A stretch of 33,739 bases of DNA from positions 1 to 33,739 of the forward strand of contig JAIBAI010000034.1 of the NCBI GenBank assembly GCA_019695235.1, in the 5' to 3' direction. Of this stretch, positions 24,341-32,696 are shown piece after piece (position 1 is the first letter of the stretch; every line of letters begins with the position of its first letter). The translations under genes were made by a program, and so were the position numbers. Under the pieces are notes generated by a model that worked only from the letters and a program-made list of their open reading frames with translations, was not told the origin of the DNA and searched no databases. Source of the DNA: Bacteroidia bacterium. GTDB taxonomy: Bacteria > Bacteroidota > Bacteroidia > M30B66.

Positions 24341-24979
24341 TCATTTTCCCGCGTTATTTTTTTTAAAATCACCATTGCGCCATGATTGAACAAAACGAGC
24401 CCAGGCAATTGGATTCAGCAGGTTGTTCATAGGTATTTGCCCGGCATTGTAAAGGCGGGTATTGAATTGCTGGGAGGTGTAATCCTGATTCATTGAAGGG
24501 TCCATCTGCATATTCAGAGCGGCTTCGAATAGTTTTTCTCTTGAGAGGTTTTTCTGTGCTGTAGCCAGGTGGTCGTCGGGTATTTTAAGTTCAATGAAAG
24601 CGCGGTCGAACTGTTCACGTGTAGGCCAGGGGTAAATCACTGTTTCTTTGAGCAGAATGGTATCTTTTTGCAACATTTGGATGATAGAGTACCTGTTTTC
24701 TTTCAAATCGCCGGGAATAATATAACGTGTGTCGCGGTATCCGATTGCTGAGAACTCAATTGTATCGTTCACATGCGAAACAAATGAGAAGAACCCGTAA
24801 TAATCACTAATGGTACCCCGGTAGGTGTTTTTCACCATTACATTCACGTAAGGTACAGGTTTTAGGCTGTCGCCACTTACAATAACGCCGGAGAACTGTA
24901 TTACTTTTCGCTGCTGTGTTTGGGCGAAGGTACTAAGGGCAGAAAAGAGGATGCCTGCAACAAGAAAAAACTGCTTCAT
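24341..24979 (-). CDS. Secreted carboxypeptidase-regulatory-like domain protein
   Basis: A 212-residue exported protein with signal peptide MKQFFLVAGILFSALSTFAQ. Residues about 28-115 form a transthyretin-like carboxypeptidase-regulatory domain (FSGVIVSGDSLKPVPYVNVM, GTISDYYGFFSFV, FSAIGYRDTRY), as found at the N-terminus of TonB-dependent receptors. The last 100 residues (YPWPTREQFDRAF, LNPIAWARF, QSWRNGDFKK) have no barrel and resemble the tail common to small Bacteroidota proteins of this type. It is the first gene of the minus-strand block and has a consensus promoter five bases before its start. A role beside the receptor that follows is suggested by position only. Confidence 0.8.
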   Translation of the reverse strand: MKQFFLVAGILFSALSTFAQTQQRKVIQFSGVIVSGDSLKPVPYVNVMVKNTYRGTISDYYGFFSFVSHVNDTIEFSAIGYRDTRYIIPGDLKENRYSIIQMLQKDTILLKETVIYPWPTREQFDRAFIELKIPDDHLATAQKNLSREKLFEAALNMQMDPSMNQDYTSQQFNTRLYNAGQIPMNNLLNPIAWARFVQSWRNGDFKKNNAGK

Positions 24980-24984
24980 TGGAG

Positions 24985-24992
24985 CAAAGGTA
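24985..24992 (-). promoter_or_regulatory. Perfect -7 element five bases before a start codon
   Basis: On the minus strand TACCTTTG matches TAnnTTTG at all positions and lies five bases before the ATG of the carboxypeptidase-regulatory-domain gene. An ATG, one mismatch from the upstream TTG element, lies 19 bases before it. It predicts a nearly leaderless mRNA for the block 18026-24979. Confidence 0.55.
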
Positions 24993-25065
24993 ACGTGTAT
25001 CTAAAGTTAAACATGTGAAGTTACATATCTTTTTCAACGTCTGCCGGGTAAAACGCAAAATGAAC

Positions 25066-25073
25066 TATGTTCG
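25066..25073 (+). promoter_or_regulatory. -7 element seven bases before the DUF218 gene
   Basis: TATGTTCG matches seven of eight positions of TAnnTTTG and lies seven bases before ATG 25081. No convincing upstream TTG was found, so this is a weaker call than the others. Confidence 0.35.
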
Positions 25074-25080
25074 TACCTGA

Positions 25081-25716
25081 ATGCGCAATAAAATCATCAA
25101 ATGGCTTGGTATTTCACTGGGGATAATGCTCTTGCTGCTTCTATGGGTGTACCTTGAACGCCGGTCACTGATGCAGACTTTGGGAGATTATTTGATAGAA
25201 GAAGACCCCCCTGCAAAGTGTGAAGCATTGTTTATTCTTAGTGGCGGGCCGGTTGACCGGCCTGCCGAAGCGTTTCGTTTGTTTCAGGCCGGATATGCGC
25301 CATATATTGTCTGTACGGGTGAGAATGTGCCGGTATTGTTTGAGGTACTTGATATGGATATCACTGAATCAGAGCTAAGCAGAAAGGCATTGAACAAGCT
25401 GGGGATGCCCGATTCACTCATTATTGAATTACACAATGGCACCAGTACCAGAGAGGAGGCGGTGCTTATCCTGAATTACTGCATTGCAAACAAGCTCCGG
25501 AAGATTATGGTTGTTACCGACCGTTTCCATACACACCGGGTGAACCAGGTGCTTAGGGAGAGGTTGGCGGAAGCTGGTGTTGAGATGGTGCTCAGGGGTG
25601 CGCCCAGCAGTCGCTATCGTGAAGATGCCTGGTGGTATGGAGAAGCTGGCTTGTTGATGGTCAACAATGAATATGTGAAGTTGGTTTATTACTTTTTATC
25701 CGGCCTTAACAAATAA
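25081..25716 (+). CDS. YdcF/SanA-like DUF218 membrane protein
   Basis: A 211-residue protein with one N-terminal membrane anchor (about 8-25) and a DUF218 domain facing the periplasm. The family blocks are visible: ALFILSGGPVDRPAEAFRLF, YAPYIVCTGE, STREEAVLI and VVTDRFHTHRV near the C-terminal half. SanA and YdcF relatives in E. coli affect the cell envelope and, in some members, bind SAM-like ligands, but the biochemical reaction is not settled. Its last 28 bases overlap the 3' end of the convergent methyltransferase gene. It stands alone on the plus strand. Confidence 0.85.
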   Translation: MRNKIIKWLGISLGIMLLLLLWVYLERRSLMQTLGDYLIEEDPPAKCEALFILSGGPVDRPAEAFRLFQAGYAPYIVCTGENVPVLFEVLDMDITESELSRKALNKLGMPDSLIIELHNGTSTREEAVLILNYCIANKLRKIMVVTDRFHTHRVNQVLRERLAEAGVEMVLRGAPSSRYREDAWWYGEAGLLMVNNEYVKLVYYFLSGLNK

Positions 25717-26480
25717 TATACGGTAGTGGTGAAGAAATCACGCAACCAGGGGACTGCGCTGATTATTTTAAATTGTTCACGCGGGGTATATCTGAATTTA
25801 TAGCGGTAAATTGGGTTAATCAGATAATGTCGTTTACGTACAACCATTAGTTGAAGGTGCCGGATAATCCGTTCAAAGCGGTTGATAGAAATGCGGGTAT
25901 CGTATATTTCGGTCAAAGAGAGGATGGTACCCTCGTTTTCACCGGCTTTTTTCAGGTAATTGATATAAGTCTTGCGTGGTAAAAGGTGTATCCAGGGGAA
26001 TTGGGCTTTTTTATTGACTGCTGTTTGCTGGTGGCCGCCAAATGGCATTCTCCAGGGAGGGAAGGCGAAAAACAACATTCCGCCTGGTTTTAGGAAGAAA
26101 GGCAGGTGCTCCATGATTTTTTCCTGTTCGGGGATATGTTCGATGGTATCTTTCAATACAATCAGGTCGAAGCTGCTCTTGTATTCATCCATGATTTTAC
26201 GGTCGTAGATATCAGCGGTGAACAGGTGAATTTCGGGTTGGTCTTTCAAAAGTGTTTTGCCACTGATAATTTTACTTTCAGAAAGGTCCATGCCGGTACA
26301 GTGGCATCCTTTTTCTGCAAAGGCAAGTAAGACGCCCCCCTCGCCACAACCAATCTCCAGAACCCGGGTATCACGTGAGAGTGGTTTTGCTTTTTCAATA
26401 AAGGGGATGATATAATCTCTGGTTACCAGGTACTGGTGTTGAAATTTCAAAGGGGCATTTCCGTGAAAGTAAAGCGACAT
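25689..26480 (-). CDS. Class I SAM-dependent methyltransferase
   Basis: A 263-residue cytoplasmic protein of the Methyltransf_11/25 type. Motif I is RVLEIGCGEGGVLL (39-52), the ribose-binding acid is D65 in GMDLSES, and the post-motif region DLIVLKDTIEHIP (105-117) and LKPGGMLFFAFPP follow. The last 100 residues are basic and rich in tyrosine and arginine (RHLQLMVVRKRHYLINPIYR), as seen in methyltransferases linked to cell-surface polysaccharide or lipid modification. Substrate not known. The gene is 29 bases downstream of the large histidine kinase gene's neighbour on the same strand and overlaps the DUF218 gene tail to tail by 28 bases. Confidence 0.85.
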   Translation of the reverse strand: MSLYFHGNAPLKFQHQYLVTRDYIIPFIEKAKPLSRDTRVLEIGCGEGGVLLAFAEKGCHCTGMDLSESKIISGKTLLKDQPEIHLFTADIYDRKIMDEYKSSFDLIVLKDTIEHIPEQEKIMEHLPFFLKPGGMLFFAFPPWRMPFGGHQQTAVNKKAQFPWIHLLPRKTYINYLKKAGENEGTILSLTEIYDTRISINRFERIIRHLQLMVVRKRHYLINPIYRYKFRYTPREQFKIISAVPWLRDFFTTTVYYLLRPDKK

Positions 26481-26509
26481 CGTCTTTTGGGTTGTTTTTG
26501 ATAGATGGG

Positions 26510-29500
26510 TTATTTTATAAGAGGCAGGTAAACATAAAACGTGCTACCCTGGTTCAATGCAGTACTAAATTCGACCGAACCGCCAGAGCTTTCAATGATG
26601 CTTTTTACAAGAGCGAGTCCAAGCCCCATACCTCCGGTGCGGGTTGTAAAATTGGGATAAAATATTTTTTCACGAATCTCTAGGGGGATACCGCTTCCAT
26701 TGTCACTTACTGCGATGACCCAGGCTTTTTCATTGTGTGTCAAAGAAACCTGAATAAGTCCTTTATTGCCTTCTGGAATACTTTGTATTGCATTTCTAAT
26801 CAGGTTATTAAACACGCGCAGTAATTGTTCGCGGTCTGATAAGGTGAGGCATTTCCCTGTTTCTGTTGTGGTAAATTCACATTCAATGTTATTGTCTTTT
26901 GAGAAAAAGTCAACCACATTGTGCAGCATTTCGTGAAGGTCAACCTGTTCGATGACCATTCGTGGCATTTGGGCGAAGTTTGAAAATTCGGTTGCAATAT
27001 GGCTGAGCGTATCAATTTGTTCAATTAATGTTTTCGCGAATCTGTCGAGGCGCTGTTCAAAATCGGGTGCATTATCGTGCCATGCCCTGTTAAGGTGCTG
27101 AATGCTCAGTTTAATCGGTGTTAAGGGGTTTTTTATTTCATGAGCCACTTGTTTAGCCATTTCGCGCCAGGCTGACTCACGCTCTGAGCGAGCCAGTTTC
27201 TCTGCACTTTCGGCCAGTTCGGCGACCATCCGGTTGTATTCACCAATCAGGCTGGCGATTTCATCGTTTCCTTTCCAGGCAATTATTTCATTTTGGCGGC
27301 CTAAGCGGATGCGCCCCAATCGTTCCTGTATAAGGCGTAGTGGCTCTGTAATCCTGTTGGAGAGGAAGATGGCTGCGATGACAACCAGCACAATCAGCAA
27401 GACATAAATATTGATAATTGTTACCAGAAACACAGATATTTCGCGCTTCAGTTCTGACTGACGCGCAAAATAGGGAAGGTTCAGGTAGGCAATCAGTTTA
27501 TTTTCATTGTTCCTTACTGGTACGTAGGCTGAAAGGTATTTCAGTTTGCCGGTTTTTTCTTCGTGGATGAACTCTGTGTTTTGTTTGAATTTCATTTCGA
27601 ACAAGGCAGCCGGGTGCATTTTCTTAGACATGAGACCTTCTTCAAAGATTTTTGGTCTTGATGAGGCAAATAATTGACCGGAGGGGTCGAAAAGGTTGAT
27701 ATCGGCAAAAAAGATATTTGCCTGTTTTGTCAGAAGATATCCCAGGTCATTGGCTTTGAAGGGGTTTAATTGCTCATCACGTGCAAGGTTGTATTCAGTT
27801 TCTACAAGTACTGAATGTATTTTCTCTGAGAGCGCCTGTTGGTTCTTGCTGATATTGTTTTTTGTTAAGAACACCAAAGTTCCTACGCTTACCATGAACA
27901 AGGCGATGAGTAATATACCGATGATGAAAAACTGAATTTTCAGTTTAAAGCTAAGTGCCAATGTACTGGGCGTCTGAAGCTCAATGAGTAAAATGGTAAG
28001 AAGAACAAGAATGCCGGAAATCAGCATCAGGTAAGAGAAAGGACTTAAGAGGGCAATCAGGCTGCGTTCAGGAAGGCTTAGTACCACGGTTGAGTGAGGA
28101 GAGGCCTGGTAAAAAAGATGTTCAAATCCTCCTTTATGTTCTAATCTGAATGGTTGTTCGGCTGCGAAAGTATTGTTGTTGTTCTGAAAAGGGTAGGAGT
28201 AGGTGCCAAAATGTGAAACCAGATTTCCTTCCCTGTAGCGGGCATACGAGTAGTTCGACATATCGGTTTTACTGCTTACCATTTGGTCGAGCAATAGCTC
28301 CGGATAGCCAATTTCTTCGGGGGTATAACGGCTAAGAAATTCAATATAGAGGGTCCCCAGCACCTGATTGGGCGTGGTGTCAGGGATTTGCAAACGCGCC
28401 ATGTAACTAATGCGCCCTGAACCTTTGTCCATGTAAAAAAAGTGGTGGCTCTGTGTAGGGATACCGATTGAGTCAATCTGCCGGTCAAATATTAGTGGGT
28501 CGCTGATGGGCGTGGTATAAAGGTTTGTAAGCGGGCATTCGTCGGTGCCAAAAACATTCACAACGATATTGTATTTTTCCCAGTAACCATTGAAATACAA
28601 TTGTGCTAGGTCGCGCACCTGCCCCGGAGGGATTATGGTTGTTGGCCTGAGATAACTTTTTAAGAGTGTATCGCTCAATAATTGGCCTTCAATCTCATGA
28701 AAGAGGCTTTCGGCGATAGGGTCTCTCTCGGCAGAAATTTTCGCAGCAAGCAATTTTCTTTTTTCCAGCTCCCTGTTGGAGGTTTCGTGCAAAATCAGGT
28801 AGTTCCCCGTAAGTGCAAAAAGAGCCATCATGCTGATGATGCGTGTATGACTGTATGGAACTTTTGTTTTGCCAAGTGCCAATAAACATATCAGAAGAAA
28901 AGCAGCCAGAATGTATGGTTCAACATCACCAATGAAAGGGATGAAAATGATGCCTGCAATGGTAAGCGCAGCTATTGTAGCAAGAGAAAGATATATTGGT
29001 GTTTTATTATATCCGGCACTAATTCTGAAAACTTCTGAAATAAGAAAGATAGCGGCAAAGCAGAGTACGAAAATCAGAAACGCAATAAAACTGCTGCTGC
29101 TGATATTGAAAATATCAGAAAAGTCAAGTGAGATACTTGAATGGATAATCAGGCCACGCAGGTTATTGAGGGTAAATACGGTGAAAAAATAATTCAGGCA
29201 AAGCAGTAGCAGGGCAGAATGCTTAAGCCGGATGCGGGCGATGCGTTCACGGTGCTTAAAGAAAAGCATACATCCGTATAAAGCCAGTATTACGTTAACA
29301 AGCAGGTCACCCAAAGTGGGCAACCAATCGGATGCTGCGTAGTCATTTGGACTAAATAAGGGCAAATCATAAAGGGCAATAGGGGTCTGATAAATAAACG
29401 AACAAATTCGAGCTGCAAGCAATGTAAGCCACCAGATGCCAGCGTAAAGTGGCTTCTTCTTTGCCCACAGGCGATGACCTCCGACAAAAAACAACAAGCA

Positions 29501-30151
29501 GCCGGCAAGAAACAGCCACAGTGCAGGGTTGTCAGTTGCTGATGCGCTTTTTATTAAGGGCAAGCCCGGCTGGTCTGTATCGGCGGGCGATATGGCCATG
29601 AGGTTCGCGCTAAGTGGTTCGCGCCAGATGATTTGCCTGGGTACTTTATCACCAGGCAGGTGCAGGTCAAGTAAAAAATTATTGCTACCGTACCAGTCGT
29701 TTTCGAGGTATTCATTTTGGTAAGAATATTCGTTACGAAGCAGTGCAAGCCCGAGGATGGTGCAGTTTTTGCTGGGGTATCTTTTTGCCAGGTACCAACC
29801 GTTTTTAAGTTTCCAGATCAAGGTATCTGGTTTGTTCCGAATCATATCGGAGGTTAAGGGTACTTCATTTGACGACCAGAAGAGGATGTCTTCACTTGTA
29901 TAAACAAACCAAAAAAGCCCGTTTGCAGCTGCTGATTTAAAGCGGTCGGTTTGGCTAAAATCAGGGCAAGTGGAGTCGGATAACCTTTTGGTTTCCAGGT
30001 CTAATGTTTGTGAACGATTACTTGCAAACTGCTTGAATGCTTCCAATGAATAGGCAAAGGTGTGCTTGTCGTATGCCACATTTTGGTATATAGCAGTTGC
30101 AAGCAGCATCAGCATTCCGGTAACAAGCAAAAGCAGAGCTGGGCGCTTCAT
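26510..30151 (-). CDS. NtrY-like multi-pass sensor histidine kinase
   Basis: A 1213-residue sensor kinase. After one N-terminal membrane segment and a periplasmic part (about 25-205) comes a cluster of seven or so membrane segments (about 210-450), a second extracytoplasmic domain, two more segments (about 705-770), a sensor region, a further segment near 920-945 and a HAMP linker (SNRITEPLRLIQERL). The kinase core is intact: phospho-acceptor H1004 in VAHEIKNPLTP, N box NLIRNAIQSI, G1 DNGSGIP, F box FYPNFTTRT and G2 GGMGLGLALVKS. HEIKNPLTPIKLS is the NtrY-type sequence. No response regulator is present in the window, so the partner is elsewhere. The signal sensed is unknown. A perfect -7 element lies nine bases before the start. 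Confidence 0.92.
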   Translation of the reverse strand: MKRPALLLLVTGMLMLLATAIYQNVAYDKHTFAYSLEAFKQFASNRSQTLDLETKRLSDSTCPDFSQTDRFKSAAANGLFWFVYTSEDILFWSSNEVPLTSDMIRNKPDTLIWKLKNGWYLAKRYPSKNCTILGLALLRNEYSYQNEYLENDWYGSNNFLLDLHLPGDKVPRQIIWREPLSANLMAISPADTDQPGLPLIKSASATDNPALWLFLAGCLLFFVGGHRLWAKKKPLYAGIWWLTLLAARICSFIYQTPIALYDLPLFSPNDYAASDWLPTLGDLLVNVILALYGCMLFFKHRERIARIRLKHSALLLLCLNYFFTVFTLNNLRGLIIHSSISLDFSDIFNISSSSFIAFLIFVLCFAAIFLISEVFRISAGYNKTPIYLSLATIAALTIAGIIFIPFIGDVEPYILAAFLLICLLALGKTKVPYSHTRIISMMALFALTGNYLILHETSNRELEKRKLLAAKISAERDPIAESLFHEIEGQLLSDTLLKSYLRPTTIIPPGQVRDLAQLYFNGYWEKYNIVVNVFGTDECPLTNLYTTPISDPLIFDRQIDSIGIPTQSHHFFYMDKGSGRISYMARLQIPDTTPNQVLGTLYIEFLSRYTPEEIGYPELLLDQMVSSKTDMSNYSYARYREGNLVSHFGTYSYPFQNNNNTFAAEQPFRLEHKGGFEHLFYQASPHSTVVLSLPERSLIALLSPFSYLMLISGILVLLTILLIELQTPSTLALSFKLKIQFFIIGILLIALFMVSVGTLVFLTKNNISKNQQALSEKIHSVLVETEYNLARDEQLNPFKANDLGYLLTKQANIFFADINLFDPSGQLFASSRPKIFEEGLMSKKMHPAALFEMKFKQNTEFIHEEKTGKLKYLSAYVPVRNNENKLIAYLNLPYFARQSELKREISVFLVTIINIYVLLIVLVVIAAIFLSNRITEPLRLIQERLGRIRLGRQNEIIAWKGNDEIASLIGEYNRMVAELAESAEKLARSERESAWREMAKQVAHEIKNPLTPIKLSIQHLNRAWHDNAPDFEQRLDRFAKTLIEQIDTLSHIATEFSNFAQMPRMVIEQVDLHEMLHNVVDFFSKDNNIECEFTTTETGKCLTLSDREQLLRVFNNLIRNAIQSIPEGNKGLIQVSLTHNEKAWVIAVSDNGSGIPLEIREKIFYPNFTTRTGGMGLGLALVKSIIESSGGSVEFSTALNQGSTFYVYLPLIK

Positions 30152-30160
30152 GATTTATTG

Positions 30161-30168
30161 CAAAAGTA
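30161..30168 (-). promoter_or_regulatory. Perfect -7 element of the histidine kinase gene
   Basis: TACTTTTG on the minus strand matches TAnnTTTG fully and lies nine bases before the kinase ATG. No good TTG was found at the right distance upstream. It shares the 73-bp divergent gap with the promoter at 30190-30220. Confidence 0.5.
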
Positions 30169-30189
30169 TACAATTCAGCTGCTAACCAC

Positions 30190-30220
30190 TTTGTCTGCTC
30201 ATTTAGCCGACTTATATTCG
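30190..30220 (+). promoter_or_regulatory. Promoter of the DUF5686 gene, abutting its GTG start
   Basis: TTTG (30190-30193), 19 bases, then TATATTCG (30213-30220), seven of eight positions of TAnnTTTG. The element ends four bases before the GTG start codon, so transcription should begin at or within a base or two of it, giving a leaderless mRNA. Confidence 0.6.
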
Positions 30221-30224
30221 CCAC

Positions 30225-32630
30225 GTGCGGTATTTGTTAAGTATTGTTTTTTGTTGCGGCATTCTAAGTTGCTTATACGCTCAGGAGCAGGTTTTACAGG
30301 GTATTGTAATTGATTCTGTGAGCAGAAATGCATTGGCATTTGTAAGTATTCAGGTAGATGGCAAGCCAGAACTGGCTGGGATGAGTGATATTGATGGCAA
30401 ATTCAGGCTTGTTGTGCCCGCTCTTCCGGCGCAGGTAAGGTTTTCTTATATTGGATATAAAATTAAAACACTTACAGTTGAAAATGCTTCGGCAGGTCAG
30501 ATAGGTGTTCTGATGAGCCCTACAAGCTTGGTATTGCGCGAAGTACAGATTAAAGCAGGTGAAAATCCGGCACATCGGATTGTCAGAAAGACCTGGGAGT
30601 ACAGAGCCAGGCACGACCCGGCGCAATTAGACGCCTATCGCTGTAATACGTATAATAAACTGATACTTACCGGAAGAAAAGATACAGTAAGGCTTGCTTC
30701 AGATGAGGCGGCAATAAGAAAAACGGCTGCAATGGATAGTTTATTCGGGCAGCAACATCTTTTCATGATTGAGTCGTACAGCACACGGCTTTTCAAGAAA
30801 GGGCGTTCAAAAGAAATCGTGAAAGCATCGAAAGTATCCGGCTCAAAGGATGCCTCTATTTTTATGATGGCACTTGAATATCAGCCATTTACATTTTATG
30901 AGCCCTTGGTAGAGGTTTCCGGCAAGAAATATGTAAATCCAATTAGCCGAAACAGCGATGAAATTTATTTCTTTTCATTGGAGGATACACTTTTCAGCGG
31001 CAGGGATACGGTGTATGTTATCAGTTTCAAGCCGAGAAAGAACAAAATTTTCGATGCATTCAGAGGGCTGTTGTATATATCGGCGCCAGATTTTGCCATT
31101 CAGAATGTGATTGCAGAGCCGGATAAAGCTGAGGGGATTTTTAGGATTAAGGTGCAGCAACAATACAGCCGGCTAAGTAGTGGACAGTGGTTTCCGGAAC
31201 AATTAAATACTGATTTGCGATTTCCGTCAATTTCAATACCCGGGAATATCATGGTGGGTGAAAGCCGTACCTATGTAAGCTCGCCTGAGATTAATCCGGC
31301 AATCAGAGACCGTGAATTTGATGAGGTAGCGCTTGAGGTGGCCTCTGATGCTTCAAATCAAACAGACGCATATTGGGACAGTGTGCGTATTCAAAAGCTC
31401 AGTTCGCAGGAAAAACGAACGTATTTGGTAATTGACAGCATTTCAAAAGCATCAAATCTGGAGTTGAAGTTGAAACTTGCTGAATCAGTAGCAAGGGGCT
31501 ATTGGCCGGTTAAATTTTTTGATCTTGACATATCAAGGCTCATAGCGTTTAATCAGTATGAGGGGTTTAGGCTGGGGCTTGGCGGCATTACCAATGACCG
31601 CTTGAGTAAGCGTTTCGGCTTGGGTGGTTATTATGCTTATGGGTTTAAAGACGTACACAGCAAATACAAAGCCGAAGGTCGTCTGTACCTTACGCTTGAC
31701 CGTGATTTCTATCTGGGTTTATCATGGGGTAGGGATGTTTATGAAACTGGCGGGATGGAAATTGTTAATGATCGGAAGCCTAAGCTTTCTGAGAGTGTTC
31801 GTATGATTTTAATTGGCCGGATGCATCAGGAAGAACGGAGTCAGGCAGAGTTAGGCTTCAGGGTGCTTCGCTATGTGAATGCCACAGCCTTTATACGGCA
31901 AACTCATAACAGGGCATTGTTTGATTATCAGTTTAAGGCCGATGCAACAGGCAGGCAATATTCCTGGCTCGAACCAGGCCTGGCTTTGCGCATTGCCTGG
32001 GGTGCGAAATATTATCAAAGCGGCAGCCTCAAGTTAGATTTGGGCACGAAATACCCCTTGGTTTACGCCCAATTGGTGTATGGTAAAGCACTTGGCGGCA
32101 GTACAGGGTATGATTACGTACGTACTGAACTCAAGATAGAGAAAACCATAGATACAAGACGTGTCGGACAGATGCATATTCAGTTTGCCGGAGGCTATGT
32201 AGCGGGCGAGGTTCCTGCAATGCGTCTTTTTACCGGACGTGCCAATGCCTTGGGAAAAGATATACTTAAAGTGTCAGCTTTTAATGCCTTTGAAACCATG
32301 TTGATGAATGAGGTGCTGTGTAATCAATATGCCTCCTTGTATCTTCAGCAGGATTTGGGTTCATTTTTCCGGATAAAATCCTGGAGTCCGCGTTTTTCAA
32401 TTTCTCAGGCCAGTATGTGGGGCAGTTTGGCCGGAAAGAATGAGCATAAGGGATTAAATACCAGCGATGCACAGAACGGTTTTTTTGAAGCAGGCCTGAA
32501 ACTCAGCGAATTATTACGCTTTTCTACCGGTTCGTATGGTGCAGGCGGGTTTTACAGGTTTGGCCCCTTTGCAGATGCAAACTGGAAAAAAAATGTATCT
32601 GTGAAGCTCAATGTTGGCTTGGTATTTTAA
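30225..32630 (+). CDS. DUF5686 outer-membrane protein with carboxypeptidase-like domain
   Basis: An 801-residue exported protein starting with GTG. The signal peptide (LLSIVFCCGILSCLYAQ) needs this start, since the next in-frame methionine is near residue 54 inside the first domain. Residues about 23-105 are a carboxypeptidase-regulatory-like domain (QGIVIDSVSRNALAFVSIQV, SDIDGKFRLVVP, FSYIGYKIKTL). The rest matches the DUF5686 family, with blocks such as AHRIVRKTWEYRARHDP and AYRCNTYNKL, followed by a C-terminal barrel ending KLNVGLVF. This family is common in Bacteroidota and distantly resembles Omp85-like barrels; no function is established. It is divergent from the histidine kinase gene. 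The VWA gene begins 66 bases downstream on the same strand. Confidence 0.85.
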   Translation: MRYLLSIVFCCGILSCLYAQEQVLQGIVIDSVSRNALAFVSIQVDGKPELAGMSDIDGKFRLVVPALPAQVRFSYIGYKIKTLTVENASAGQIGVLMSPTSLVLREVQIKAGENPAHRIVRKTWEYRARHDPAQLDAYRCNTYNKLILTGRKDTVRLASDEAAIRKTAAMDSLFGQQHLFMIESYSTRLFKKGRSKEIVKASKVSGSKDASIFMMALEYQPFTFYEPLVEVSGKKYVNPISRNSDEIYFFSLEDTLFSGRDTVYVISFKPRKNKIFDAFRGLLYISAPDFAIQNVIAEPDKAEGIFRIKVQQQYSRLSSGQWFPEQLNTDLRFPSISIPGNIMVGESRTYVSSPEINPAIRDREFDEVALEVASDASNQTDAYWDSVRIQKLSSQEKRTYLVIDSISKASNLELKLKLAESVARGYWPVKFFDLDISRLIAFNQYEGFRLGLGGITNDRLSKRFGLGGYYAYGFKDVHSKYKAEGRLYLTLDRDFYLGLSWGRDVYETGGMEIVNDRKPKLSESVRMILIGRMHQEERSQAELGFRVLRYVNATAFIRQTHNRALFDYQFKADATGRQYSWLEPGLALRIAWGAKYYQSGSLKLDLGTKYPLVYAQLVYGKALGGSTGYDYVRTELKIEKTIDTRRVGQMHIQFAGGYVAGEVPAMRLFTGRANALGKDILKVSAFNAFETMLMNEVLCNQYASLYLQQDLGSFFRIKSWSPRFSISQASMWGSLAGKNEHKGLNTSDAQNGFFEAGLKLSELLRFSTGSYGAGGFYRFGPFADANWKKNVSVKLNVGLVF

Positions 32631-32696
32631 ATAGCTGGCTTGATGGGAATCTGAGTTCAGACGGGCAATTTTAAAATTTTATTGCGTTTAGGATTT

